Below are positions 9,187 to 18,078 of a stretch of DNA of 64,000 bases, piece by piece; positions within the stretch are counted from its first letter, which is position 1, and the number at the start of each line of letters is the position of its first letter. Position numbers and translations under genes: made by a program. Source of the stretch: Saprospiraceae bacterium (lineage in GTDB: Bacteria > Bacteroidota > Bacteroidia > Chitinophagales > Saprospiraceae); assembly GCA_020628095.1 (NCBI GenBank), contig JAHDFP010000012.1, positions 62,161-126,160 of the forward strand, in the 5' to 3' direction. Under the pieces are notes generated by a model. The model was not told the origin of the DNA, searched no databases, and saw only the letters and a list, made by a program, of their open reading frames with translations.

Positions 9187-10356
9187 TCAACTAAGGTTTT
9201 TTGATATCGTGAATATAAAAACAGAACCCCCAGAGGCATTTTTTTCTGCCCAGATTCTACCTTTATGTATTCTGACAATTCTCTTGCATATCGACAGACC
9301 CAAACCCGATCCTTCAAATCCATTACCCTCTATCCTCTTAAAAGGCTTAAAAATTTCGTCGATATAATTATCATCTACGCCTATACCATTATCCGTAACA
9401 CAAAACAACCATTCCTTTTCTGTTTCTTTATGAGAACAGATAACTTCTGGTCTGGCGGAGGTGTTAAATTTGAGTCCATTACTGATCAGATTATAAAATA
9501 CGACACCTAGCAAATGAGGGTAACAACGTATCCTCAGTTCTGGTAAGTCCAAACTGACCTTACACTTTCCATCCGCCGTATACTGCTGGAGATCTAACAA
9601 TTTCTCAGAGACTATCTGATTAATACAGGCCTCCTTAGCAACCAATTCTTCTGTGCCCGTCCTGGCATAAGTCAATATATCATCTACCAGATTATACATG
9701 CGCTTACCAGAGTCTACGATGGTCGTAATGTACTCCTGTATGCTTTTACCAGGATTGGTTTTTTGAGTGCGGTCGATGAGCTGTGCATAGCTGACCATAT
9801 TTCTGATTGGCGTTTTGAGATCATGGGAGACGGCATAGGTAAATCTTTCTAGATCAGAATTCGCCTGTTCCAGTTCATTTTTGGATTTAGTCAGTTGTAG
9901 GTTGTAGTCGAGTAGTGCCTTATTCTTCTCGTCGATTTGGATTTTCATCTGCTTGTAATCAGTGATATCCACATACCATCCCAGTATACCTACGATGTTT
10001 TCATCTTGGTCATGTAGCGGTACTTTTGATGTAGACAACCATCTTATAGACTTATCCTTGAGAGTCTGAGTCTCCTCAAAATTAAGGCGCGGCTTACCTG
10101 TACTCATTACCTCCTGATCTATTCGGCGGAAAAAATCTGCCTCTTCCCTACTCCAGGGCATATCATAATCTGTCCTACCGATGACCTCGGATGGGGATTG
10201 GTAACCTGCTGATTTAGAGAAGTTATTATTACAGCCCAAATAGACAGAAGACCTATCTTTCCAAAATACAAATTGAGGATTGTTATTGATAAGTATATCA
10301 AGTATTTGTCCTTCCATATCCAGATTGTTTAGATGACCACACTCTAGTGTAGTCAT
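9187..10356 (-). CDS. PAS-domain sensor histidine kinase
   Basis: A 389-aa soluble kinase. It has a PAS fold at about residues 25-135, with a PAC-like end GILGWYVDITDYKQMK, and a coiled coil at 140-172. The HisKA domain contains the phospho-acceptor in SHDLKTPIRN (His178). The HATPase domain has the N box (YNLISNGLKFN), G1 (DNGIGV) and G2 (GSGLGLSICKRIV). No membrane segments are present, so it senses a cytoplasmic signal or a PAS ligand. No response regulator is adjacent, making it an orphan kinase. The architecture resembles phytochrome-like or light/redox PAS kinases of Bacteroidota. Confidence 0.9.
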   Translation of the reverse strand: MTTLECGHLNNLDMEGQILDILINNNPQFVFWKDRSSVYLGCNNNFSKSAGYQSPSEVIGRTDYDMPWSREEADFFRRIDQEVMSTGKPRLNFEETQTLKDKSIRWLSTSKVPLHDQDENIVGILGWYVDITDYKQMKIQIDEKNKALLDYNLQLTKSKNELEQANSDLERFTYAVSHDLKTPIRNMVSYAQLIDRTQKTNPGKSIQEYITTIVDSGKRMYNLVDDILTYARTGTEELVAKEACINQIVSEKLLDLQQYTADGKCKVSLDLPELRIRCYPHLLGVVFYNLISNGLKFNTSARPEVICSHKETEKEWLFCVTDNGIGVDDNYIDEIFKPFKRIEGNGFEGSGLGLSICKRIVRIHKGRIWAEKNASGGSVFIFTISKNLS

Positions 10357-11002
10357 AGGGTTATCTAATTTTCAAGAATACAGTACAGATAGGAATTGAC
10401 CGAAGATATGTACCACGAGTATCCACATATTAGAACAATGACATTCGTAGCCAATAGTCTCAAGAGCTAGCTTACCATCACTAGATCAGCAAAAATATGA
10501 AAGTTGAAAACTTGGAAAATCAATAGTCAAATCAAGATATTCCTAATATATAAATAGCAGACGACATTCACAAAAAAATTATATAAATGAGAATCAAATA
10601 TGTATAACCGATATGAGTAAACAAATAAATTAACATTCAGAATCAAAGTCTTCGACTCAAAGAGTGACGGCTATATTACAGTTTGTCTTGGTATGGTCTG
10701 ATTATATTGCCTCTACCCGCCATTAGCATCATTTTTGGTATATCATTTCGTGTAATATCAGATGTAGTCAGCTTCCATTCTTAATTTATTTTGATATCAA
10801 AATATTGGATTCTTCCGATATGTAAGAACCTATAACCCCTTTGGTAGAAAAGCCGAAGAGCCTCCGATAACCATAGGATCTCTACTCACTTTTCCTCATT
10901 TAATAAAAAGAAAAAAAATCATACTCGTCCGACGACAGACCGAGTCATGAAAATGTATAAAACGACACTAGTAATCTATAACCCGAATAACAAACAGTTA
11001 TA
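10357..11002. other. Intergenic region with one long palindrome
   Basis: A 646-bp AT-rich gap between divergent genes with no convincing ORF. The only clear structure is the perfect 18-bp palindrome TATTTTGATATCAAAATA at 10787-10804, about 200 bp upstream of the T9SS gene, a possible regulator site. No RNA gene is recognised. Confidence 0.5.
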
Positions 11003-11962
11003 ATGAAGACTAACCTAATATCCACGCTTATCATAATGCTCACCTTGCTTATAGCTAATGTCACGTATGCCTATAATGATGGCAGTATCAGCGGAAGCAT
11101 GTACGTCACATCCGAAGATATGCCTCTAGAGTCCTGGGTGTACCTATACTCTGTAGATGAAAATAATGCGCTAATAGATAGCGTCTACGCCACTGGAGGA
11201 GAATATACTTTTGAAAACGTGGCAGAGGGCTGGTACTTCGTAGAATTTGTCGCTCCTGACGTTTTCGAATTCACTTACAACAAAGACAACACGGGAAGCA
11301 AAGTGATCTATACATATAACAGCATAGATGGTGCGCATACCGTAGGTCAGTCTAATATTATATCTGTAGAACCTTCGGAAAATGTAGTAGAACTCAATGC
11401 GCTACTCAATGGTGCTAATATTACGCTAGACCTAGAGCTGCAACAATCACTAAGCGCCATCTGGAACGCCGACAAAAACACCGTCGATTTGTCATGGCAC
11501 CTTGTGCATGATGACGCCACTAAAGTCGTCATACTACAAAGCTCTAATGCAACCAAGGGATACAAAGAAATAGGACAACTAAATGTAGACAGTCAAGAAC
11601 ACTTTACTTTCCATAAAAGAAATGTAGCACAAGGACAACACTATTATAAAATCCGCATCCACCTAGCTAATGGCGAAAAAGCCTATAGCCAAATCGCGGG
11701 TGTCTTAGTGCCTGAGCTTGTATCACTTATTACCATCAGCCCTAACCCAGCATCAGACAACACCACTGTGCAGTTATCCGATACATCACATCCCACGCAA
11801 GTCAGTCTCATAAGCGCTCACGGTCAGCTTATCTATACCCAGAAAGTCACCAGCGACCAAGGATCAATAGATCTCGACATCTCTGGATTATCAGATGGCC
11901 TATATTATGTGAGAACGGAGGGGTTATATTCTGCTATGCAAAAATTAGTTGTGAGGAAGTAG
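11003..11962 (+). CDS. Secreted T9SS cargo protein with fibronectin-like region
   Basis: A 319-aa protein. The signal peptide (1-24, ending TYA) is followed by a prealbumin/CNA-like beta domain (about 28-130) and an FnIII-like segment (about 148-230, IWNADKNTVDLSWHLVHDDATKVVILQSS). A T9SS type A sorting domain runs from ISPNPASDN at about 243 to the C-terminal KLVVRK. There is no enzymatic motif. It is probably a surface or secreted adhesion/structural protein. It stands alone between the long gap and repeat DNA. Confidence 0.8.
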   Translation: MKTNLISTLIIMLTLLIANVTYAYNDGSISGSMYVTSEDMPLESWVYLYSVDENNALIDSVYATGGEYTFENVAEGWYFVEFVAPDVFEFTYNKDNTGSKVIYTYNSIDGAHTVGQSNIISVEPSENVVELNALLNGANITLDLELQQSLSAIWNADKNTVDLSWHLVHDDATKVVILQSSNATKGYKEIGQLNVDSQEHFTFHKRNVAQGQHYYKIRIHLANGEKAYSQIAGVLVPELVSLITISPNPASDNTTVQLSDTSHPTQVSLISAHGQLIYTQKVTSDQGSIDLDISGLSDGLYYVRTEGLYSAMQKLVVRK

Positions 11963-12013
11963 GTCTAGGGAGTTAAAGCACGCTCGGTGAATATGGTTTA
12001 CCTATTTCTTTTT

Positions 12014-12084
12014 CATTTTGAGCTTGTCGAAAAATCCTCAGAGAGTTGGAATAATACTGAAGGTCTCTCCACAAGGCAGACATG
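12014..12084. repeat. Dispersed hairpin repeat R1, copy 1
   Basis: A 71-bp copy of the family whose arms read CATTCTGAGCTTGTCGAAG and CTCTCCACAAGGTCGAGATG. The two arms are imperfect inverted repeats of each other. This copy is diverged and lies between the T9SS gene and dihydroorotase. Confidence 0.75.
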
Positions 12085-12133
12085 AAAAACAAACCATAAA
12101 GAAGCCAATCTGCATCTTATCCAGTATAAGACC

Positions 12134-13468
12134 CTAATAACTAAACAAGACCCGCTTCCCAGCTTTCACTTCGGTAAACTTATCATCACGATAGATCCAT
12201 TTCCCGTTGCACATCGTAGACAGAACCTTCCCCTTGAGGTCAAATCCCTCCAGTGGTGACCAGCCACATTTGTAAGCGACATTAGACTTATCGACAGTCC
12301 ATTTCTTGTGAGGATCGACGATGGCGAGGTCAGCATATTTTCCTTCGTCGATATAGCCGCGATCTGTGATACGGAATAAATCTGCCACACTATGACACAT
12401 CTTATCTATGATGAATGGTGCATCCAATTCTCCACGATGATAAAAGTCCAACATTATAGAAAGACTATGCTGAACGAGGGGTAATCCAGATGGTGCGGAT
12501 AGATAAGGATTGGATTTTTCTTCTATCGTATGCGGTGCATGATCGGTGGCGATCACATCGAAGTATCCATCTTTGAGACCTTGGAGTAAAGCCTCTCTGT
12601 CCTGGACTGATTTGATAGCAGGATTACATTTGACCTTATTGCCCAGAGGATAATAATAGGACTCATCAAAATAAAGATGATGGACACAGACTTCCGAGGT
12701 TATATTCTTATCTGTGAGTGGGATATCATTACTGAATAATCCGATTTCCTTTTCCGTACTGATATGAAGGATGTGCAATCGAGTACCATATTTCTTAGCC
12801 ATCTCGACCGCCATAGAAGAAGAGAGATAACACCCTTCCGTATTCCTGATAATCGGATGCATAAGTGCCGTTATACTATCGCCGTACTGCGATTTGGCCT
12901 TTTCCATATTGGTTCTGATGGTCTGCTCATCCTCGCAGTGGGTAGCGATCAGCATTTTGACATTGGAGAATAGACCTTCTAAGGTAGCTCTGTTATCGAC
13001 AAGCATATTCCCCGTACTCGATCCCATGAATATCTTAACACCACAGACCTTACTTGCATCTGTCTTGAGTACTTCTTCTAGGTTGCCGTTAGACGCGCCC
13101 ATGTAGAAAGAATAATTGACCGTAGAGGTCTTGGCCGCCACGTCATACTTTTCTTGTAGCAACTCTTGCGTCAGGCTGGCTGGCTTCGTATTGGGCATCT
13201 CCATGAAGGTCGTTACCCCTCCAGCCGCAGCAGCTCTGGACTCTGTACCTATATTCGCCTTATGGGTCAGTCCTGGCTCGCGAAAATGCACCTGATCATC
13301 TATGATACCCGGAATCAGCCATAATCCATTGAGGTCTATTTCCTCCGCGTTAGTGGTAGCTATCTGATTATCGATTCGCTCTATACGATCCTCTTTGATA
13401 AGAACATCCTGAGTCTTGATCTCGCCTCTATTGACGACGTTGGCGTTCCTTAGTATTGTTTGGCCCAT
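12134..13468 (-). CDS. pyrC: Dihydroorotase (pyrimidine biosynthesis)
   Basis: A 444-aa amidohydrolase-superfamily enzyme that cyclises carbamoyl aspartate to dihydroorotate. Evidence: LIPGIIDDQVHFREPGLTHKA (50-71), EMPNTKP, a HILHIST metal-ligand strand and ATDHAPHT with the catalytic Asp. In most enzymes of the class the first motif is HxHFREPG. Here the first His is replaced by Gln60, which removes a canonical metal ligand. My recollection is that this may be common in Bacteroidota forms. The long class I/III-like architecture and full length argue for an active DHOase rather than hydantoinase. It is not in an operon with pyrRB, but a TAnnTTTG promoter and an 18-bp palindrome precede it. 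Confidence 0.88.
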   Translation of the reverse strand: MGQTILRNANVVNRGEIKTQDVLIKEDRIERIDNQIATTNAEEIDLNGLWLIPGIIDDQVHFREPGLTHKANIGTESRAAAAGGVTTFMEMPNTKPASLTQELLQEKYDVAAKTSTVNYSFYMGASNGNLEEVLKTDASKVCGVKIFMGSSTGNMLVDNRATLEGLFSNVKMLIATHCEDEQTIRTNMEKAKSQYGDSITALMHPIIRNTEGCYLSSSMAVEMAKKYGTRLHILHISTEKEIGLFSNDIPLTDKNITSEVCVHHLYFDESYYYPLGNKVKCNPAIKSVQDREALLQGLKDGYFDVIATDHAPHTIEEKSNPYLSAPSGLPLVQHSLSIMLDFYHRGELDAPFIIDKMCHSVADLFRITDRGYIDEGKYADLAIVDPHKKWTVDKSNVAYKCGWSPLEGFDLKGKVLSTMCNGKWIYRDDKFTEVKAGKRVLFSY

Positions 13469-13489
13469 ATAATTTCTAAGTGATTACTT

Positions 13490-13507
13490 TTTATGATCGA
13501 TCATAAA
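13490..13507. promoter_or_regulatory. Perfect 18-bp palindrome before dihydroorotase
   Basis: TTTATGATCGATCATAAA is a perfect palindrome, 21 bp from the dihydroorotase ATG and just downstream of the predicted promoter. It would lie in the 5' leader near +8 to +25, where a bound repressor would block transcription. The binding protein is unknown. Confidence 0.55.
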
Positions 13508-13521
13508 TAAAATAATGATAA

Positions 13522-13529
13522 CAAAAATA
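13522..13529 (-). promoter_or_regulatory. Bacteroidota -7 promoter box of dihydroorotase
   Basis: Read on the minus strand this is TATTTTTG, an exact match to TAnnTTTG. It predicts a leader of roughly 45 nt. No clear TTG -33 element is seen at the usual distance. Confidence 0.5.
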
Positions 13530-13599
13530 GTTTGTTTTTAGTCCATAATATGCGTGTGGTTGTCCTCTTCCTTTTTAGTAAAGTAATTTTATTAGCAAG

Positions 13600-14480
13600 C
13601 TCATAATCTGCATAGATTCTACTGAGGTAATTACTTTAGCCCACTGGATACGACTTGGCTCAGTTTCTTTCCGAATATTCTACTTTTTTCATCTCGACCT
13701 TGTGGAGAGATCTTCAGAGCTATACCCGACTGTCTGAAGATTCTTCGACAAGCTCAGAATGAAAAAGGTATTTGAAAGTATGTAACAATAAAGTGGGAGG
13801 CCCGTCAAAAATCTGTTCGACGGAGGAGTTATTTTTGACAAGCATTCCTGCCTGACTTACCGTCAGGTAGGCAGGTTTGGTTCGTTTTTTTGCGACTGAA
13901 AAAATGAACGAAAGGTATGGAGTAGGAAATCCCCTTTTCAACATTCTATATGTTTTACAGGGTATAGTTTGAGATAAGCACATAAAATTATAGTGGCAAC
14001 TATAACCTATAATACCTTTACCTATTCTTCTTGTTCATTTTTTTCATTCGATAAAAAAACGAACCAAAAACCAGCCTGACTTACCGTCAGGTAGGCAGGA
14101 ATCTTGTCGAATGTAAGGCTCTCCACTATGCCGCACCCGCCACCCACCAACATTCGACTTGGCTCGGCTTCTTTTCTTTAATACTTTTTAATACCCTTTT
14201 TCATCTCGACCTTGTGGAGAGATCTTCAGAGCTATACCCACTGTCTGAAGATTCTTCGACAAGCTCAGAATGAAAAACAAACTATAATGCGGGTGGTCGG
14301 ATAGGTACGCGGAGCGGTTTAGCTGTCCAGGCATTCCTGTCTGACTTACCGTCAGGTAGGCAGGTTTGTTTCGTTTTTTTGCGACTGAAAAAATGAACGA
14401 AAGGTAAGGAGTGAGAAATCCCCGTTTTTAACATTCTATATGTTTTACAGAGATACGACTTAGCTCGGCTTCTTTTTTCT
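13600..14480. repeat. Composite repeat cluster A (R1, R2, R3 elements)
   Basis: This non-coding block between pyrC and purK holds several repeat units. R1 hairpin copies lie at 13690-13761 and 14202-14272. R2 hairpins of 29 bp, with arms CCTGCCT/AGGCAGG, lie at 13847-13875, 14071-14099 and 14336-14364. Adjacent R3 tracts contain GTTCGTTTTTTTGCGACTG and AAATGAACGAAAGG (about 13879-13915 and 14369-14405). A motif ATACGACTTGGCTCGGCTTC recurs near 13645, 14150 and 14452. An inverted copy of much of this lies at 21965-22400. Short ORFs across it are repeat-derived. Confidence 0.8.
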
Positions 14481-14570
14481 GTGTTTTTCATCGGGATATT
14501 GTGAGAGATGAAAAAAAGGCAATAGCATAAATAATTACTATTTGGATATAAGAAGGATAGGAATATAAAA

Positions 14571-14578
14571 TACCTTTG
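14571..14578 (+). promoter_or_regulatory. Bacteroidota -7 promoter box of purK
   Basis: TACCTTTG is an exact TAnnTTTG match. A TTTG at 14541-14544 is 26 nt upstream, slightly long for a -33 element. The predicted start of transcription, about 14584-14586, coincides with the beginning of the purK reading frame, so the mRNA would have almost no leader. Confidence 0.55.
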
Positions 14579-14585
14579 CATAAAA

Positions 14586-15746
14586 ATTATATCTCTGTCT
14601 ACTTATCCTAAAATAGGTGTACTCGGCGCAGGCCAATTAGGTCGTATGCTTGCAGAAGAAGCCTTTAAGTATGGTATTCATCCTTATTTTTTGGATGCAT
14701 CCAAAAGTTTTCCCGCTGGGCTGATCTCGTCTCACTTTGAGGAAGGAGATTTCAAAGATTACGATGATGTCATGGCCTTTGGTAAAGACAAAGACATCCT
14801 GACTATAGAGATAGAAAATGTCAATGTCGATGCGCTCCAAGCACTAGAAACACAAGGTGTCAAGGTCTATCCTCAGCCACGCGTTATCCGCACTATCAAA
14901 GACAAGGGACTGCAAAAGAATTTTTATAAAGAAAATAATATTCCGACCAGTTCTTATATACTTGTAGATAACAAAAGTGAAGTCCTACAAAAGATAAATG
15001 ACGGTATGATCTCATATCCTTTCGTACAGAAATCAAGACTGGCAGGGTATGATGGCAAAGGTGTCACGGTTATCAATGGTATAGAGGATCAAGACAAGAT
15101 CTTTGATGTACCATCTGTGATAGAAGATAAGGTCGATATAGAAAAGGAATTGGCGGTCATCGTGGCGCGTAATGCTTCAGGGATGGTGTCTACGTTTATG
15201 ACAACGGAGATGGTTTTTGATCCGCGTGGCAACTTGCTGGATTATCTGATAAGTCCAGCTGATATAGAAGATAAGATAGATGCTCAGTGCAAGTCATTGG
15301 CTCTGGAGTTGGCAGAAAAACTCGACATTATAGGTCTCCTCGCGGTCGAATTTTTTCTTACTAAAAATGGAGACATCCTGATCAACGAAGCGGCCCCGCG
15401 TACACATAACTCAGGTCACCATACCATCGAGGCATATCAGCAATCACAGTTCAATCTGCATCTAAGGACTTTGCTTGGCTGGAGTCTACCAAAGCAGTCT
15501 TCGTCGTACCACTCTGGGATTATCAATATACTGGGCAACATAGCGGGGACAGGGACACCGAGTTATGCAGGACTAGAGAAGATTATGTCTCAGGAAGGTA
15601 TCTTTCCACATATCTATGGCAAGACACTATCTAAGCCCCTCAGAAAAATGGGACACATCACAGTCCTCGGACGGAACAGACAAGAAGTACAGGATAAGAT
15701 TAAATTTGTAAAAAATACATTCAACGTCGAAATATGCCACACGTAG
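14586..15746 (+). CDS. purK: 5-(carboxyamino)imidazole ribonucleotide synthase (non-ATG start)
   Basis: An ATP-grasp enzyme that carboxylates AIR to N5-CAIR in purine synthesis. The first ATG (14646) would start at [10 protein letters not shown] and delete the nucleotide-binding loop [12 protein letters not shown], which is clearly encoded just upstream in the same frame (14610-14645). Between the upstream stop (14532) and that loop there is no ATG, GTG or TTG. The candidates are ATT 14586, ATA 14589 or CTG 14595. I give 14586 as the outer limit. ATP-grasp features follow ([38 protein letters not shown]). It overlaps purE by 13 bp. Confidence 0.85.
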   Translation: MISLSTYPKIGVLGAGQLGRMLAEEAFKYGIHPYFLDASKSFPAGLISSHFEEGDFKDYDDVMAFGKDKDILTIEIENVNVDALQALETQGVKVYPQPRVIRTIKDKGLQKNFYKENNIPTSSYILVDNKSEVLQKINDGMISYPFVQKSRLAGYDGKGVTVINGIEDQDKIFDVPSVIEDKVDIEKELAVIVARNASGMVSTFMTTEMVFDPRGNLLDYLISPADIEDKIDAQCKSLALELAEKLDIIGLLAVEFFLTKNGDILINEAAPRTHNSGHHTIEAYQQSQFNLHLRTLLGWSLPKQSSSYHSGIINILGNIAGTGTPSYAGLEKIMSQEGIFPHIYGKTLSKPLRKMGHITVLGRNRQEVQDKIKFVKNTFNVEICHT

Positions 15747-16225
15747 GTATCATCATGGGATCGGACTCTGATCTGCCAGTTATGAAAGCTGCCGCAGACA
15801 TCCTTCAGCAATTGCATATAGATTATGAGATGACAGTTGTCTCGGCACATCGCACACCAGATCGTATGTATGATTATGCTCGCGATGCGCGATCTCGCGG
15901 TCTACAAGTTATCATTGCCGGGGCGGGAGGAGCCGCTCATTTGCCTGGTATGGTTGCATCACTGACCACGCTACCCGTCATCGGCGTTCCTATCAAATCA
16001 TCTAACTCTATCGACGGCTGGGACAGTATACTCTCCATCCTACAGATGCCTAACGGTATACCTGTAGCCACCGTCGCACTTAACGGTGCCAAAAACGCAG
16101 GACTATTAGCGGCCCGTATCCTATCGACGACCAAAGATCATGTCGCAGACCACCTCAGACAATATCAAGAAGAGATGAAAGCTGCCGTCATGGAAAAGGC
16201 TAAGAAGGTGGAAGGTGCAGGCTAG
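15734..16225 (+). CDS. purE: 5-(carboxyamino)imidazole ribonucleotide mutase
   Basis: A 163-aa class I PurE. Signature: [13 protein letters not shown] (residues 8-20), [27 protein letters not shown], and TTLPVIGVP followed by [19 protein letters not shown]. It interconverts N5-CAIR and CAIR, directly after PurK. The gene starts 13 bp inside the 3' end of purK, so translation is probably coupled. The length is the usual one for octameric PurE. Confidence 0.95.
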   Translation: MPHVGIIMGSDSDLPVMKAAADILQQLHIDYEMTVVSAHRTPDRMYDYARDARSRGLQVIIAGAGGAAHLPGMVASLTTLPVIGVPIKSSNSIDGWDSILSILQMPNGIPVATVALNGAKNAGLLAARILSTTKDHVADHLRQYQEEMKAAVMEKAKKVEGAG

Positions 16226-16244
16226 TGAGCTGCAAGCAAAGAAC

Positions 16245-16772
16245 ATGAGCAAAGAGGCATTTGTAGAATTACATACTGAACGATTATCACTGAAAAGATT
16301 ACAAAATTCAGATTGGAGGGAGATTTCCTATTTGCGATCTGATCCAATTATTAATCAATATGTAAAAAGACCAAATGCAAACACAAAAAAGAAAGCTATA
16401 GATTTTATTAGAAAAGTTGATACTGGAATAAAGAACCAAGACATATATTATTGGAAAATCGTAAAGAAGAAAGAAAATGAAATGATAGGTAGTATTTGTT
16501 TGTGGAATTTTTCTGAGGATAATAGAACTGCAGAAGTAGGATATGATTTAAAACCAGAAAACCATAAAATGGGAATTATGGACGAATCATTAAAATCTAT
16601 TATTCAATTCGGTTTTAGAAGGTTAATGTTAAAATCTATAGAAGCGTATACACACCGCGATAATGAAAGTTCCACTAATCTGCTTGAGAGGAATGGATTC
16701 AAAAGGGTTAGAGACAGAATCGATGAGAACAACGTCAATAATGTCATCTACGTCTTAGAAAAGGTTATCTAA
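16245..16772 (+). CDS. GNAT N-acetyltransferase (RimJ/RimL-like)
   Basis: A 175-aa acetyltransferase when started at ATG 16245 (MSKEAFVELHTERLSLKRL). A GTG start 10 codons earlier lies inside purE and is less likely. RimJ/RimL features: ERLSLKRLQNSDWREI, IGSICLWNFSEDNRTAEVGYDLKPENHKMGIMDESL (acetyl-CoA binding region) and AYTHRDNESSTNLLERNGFKRV. Only 19 bp separate it from purE, so it may be read through with purKE. It is visibly more AT-rich than purE, which suggests later insertion. The acceptor substrate is unknown. Confidence 0.82.
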   Translation: MSKEAFVELHTERLSLKRLQNSDWREISYLRSDPIINQYVKRPNANTKKKAIDFIRKVDTGIKNQDIYYWKIVKKKENEMIGSICLWNFSEDNRTAEVGYDLKPENHKMGIMDESLKSIIQFGFRRLMLKSIEAYTHRDNESSTNLLERNGFKRVRDRIDENNVNNVIYVLEKVI

Positions 16773-16796
16773 AAACAACAAAGAACTGGAAACACT

Positions 16797-16822
16797 AAAA
16801 AAGGCGAACCCATTGGCTCACC
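16797..16822 (-). terminator. Intrinsic terminator for the Cys-rich lipoprotein gene
   Basis: On the minus strand GGTGAGCC-AATG-GGTTCGCC forms an 8-bp stem with two G-U pairs, followed by six or more U. On the plus strand the G-U pairs become mismatches, so it is specific to the minus-strand gene ending at 16869. Confidence 0.75.
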
Positions 16823-16868
16823 TCTTCTTTTAATATATTAACCTATAAATGAATTATGATCAGATCAC

Positions 16869-17834
16869 CTATTGGCAATCTGCTAAATCGAAATCCACTT
16901 CCATTCTTGGGCATAGCAGTTCTCCTGTGGTAGTAGATTCTAATACCTCCCAGAAACCTGTAAGTGCGGTATCTGCATCATCCTCATAACAGAAGAGTGC
17001 CGAATGACTCACAATAGTACCGCTACCACCTGCCTCAACGACACCAGATGGTAAAGGACTTGGCATAAACCCAGTAGTGGAACTTCCAGAGTCACAAGGG
17101 TAGGATGTATTTATTTTCATGTGTGCCCAACAGCAATTCATTCCATTTTGTGGTGCAGAAGGTACTAGCTCAACTGTGAGTTCTAGATTATCGCAATCCT
17201 CACAATCGTAACACTTGACACTATCCTCGAAGCAAACAACACCAGCCTTATTAACCAATTGCACTTCTATGGTTTCTCCAGGTGCGGCACATATCATTTG
17301 CTGTACATCGCCGCTGAGGTTTTGAGGATTACCGTCAATGATAAGTGTCTGATTAGTTGCGCCAGAGGTGGTTACTGTCCAGCAACACTGACGTTCGTTT
17401 TCTATTTCTTCTATCGTGACATCGACACCGCAATCTCTATCACAAGTCACCACAGAACTGCATACCAGAATGGAGAAATCCCTCCCGCCTTTGATCAGTC
17501 TGACTGTTGCCGTGTCACATACAGTAAATACATTACCTCTTATGCGTTCGCCATTGACAGTAATGTAGTATCTCAGCTTACCAGTCTGAGAGGTCGTGCC
17601 AGCACGCGTATCATCTCCTCCTCCAGGTGGAAGTGAGATATAGTTAAGTCGATAGATGCAACATCCATTTTCGTCATACCCTAAGAAAGTAATACTGCAT
17701 GGCCCAGACGAGGAGTTTCGATTTTCGATTTCTGTATTGATTAGTTCTTGCTCTCCTAGGTAACCAGACTGGTCATCTTGACTACAGGAAAATACCAGTA
17801 AGAGCAATGGTAAAAATATAGCGTACTTTTTCAT
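16869..17834 (-). CDS. Cysteine-rich putative lipoprotein
   Basis: A 321-aa protein with a lipoprotein signal (VFSCSQ, Cys17). The body is rich in paired cysteines (GCCIY, QCCWT, NCCWAH, CYDCEDC), suggesting several disulfide-stabilised beta domains, each about 80-90 aa, exposed outside the cytoplasm. A run of glycines and DDTRAG follows the first domain. I do not recognise a family. It is monocistronic, with a strong terminator after it. There is no T9SS domain. Confidence 0.7.
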   Translation of the reverse strand: MKKYAIFLPLLLLVFSCSQDDQSGYLGEQELINTEIENRNSSSGPCSITFLGYDENGCCIYRLNYISLPPGGGDDTRAGTTSQTGKLRYYITVNGERIRGNVFTVCDTATVRLIKGGRDFSILVCSSVVTCDRDCGVDVTIEEIENERQCCWTVTTSGATNQTLIIDGNPQNLSGDVQQMICAAPGETIEVQLVNKAGVVCFEDSVKCYDCEDCDNLELTVELVPSAPQNGMNCCWAHMKINTSYPCDSGSSTTGFMPSPLPSGVVEAGGSGTIVSHSALFCYEDDADTALTGFWEVLESTTTGELLCPRMEVDFDLADCQ

Positions 17835-18012
17835 GACTATTTAATTTGTTATACGATTGAATAATTGACTGATGTCCACTAAAGTATGGGCGGCACCTAG
17901 CCGACTTCCCCAAACACTTAGTGTTATTTATACATCAACCTTATAACTGGAGAATTACCTTATTGTGACAAAATCACTGAGAAAAAATCTGAAATTTTAT
18001 TTCTCCCCAAAA

Positions 18013-18043
18013 CAAAAAAAAAGAGGGAAGCAAAACTCCCCTC
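18013..18043 (-). terminator. Intrinsic terminator of the TSP3-OmpA gene
   Basis: On the minus strand GAGGGGAG-TTTTG-CTTCCCTC (18043 to 18023; one G-U pair) is followed by nine U residues. It sits 36 bp downstream of the stop codon. Confidence 0.85.
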
Positions 18044-18078
18044 CTTTTCATTGAACTTTTTATATAGCCAGAAACCTT

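Noticed and set aside
14646-15746. purK starting at the first ATG
   Set aside because: This would remove the conserved nucleotide-binding GAGQLGR loop that is encoded in frame just upstream.
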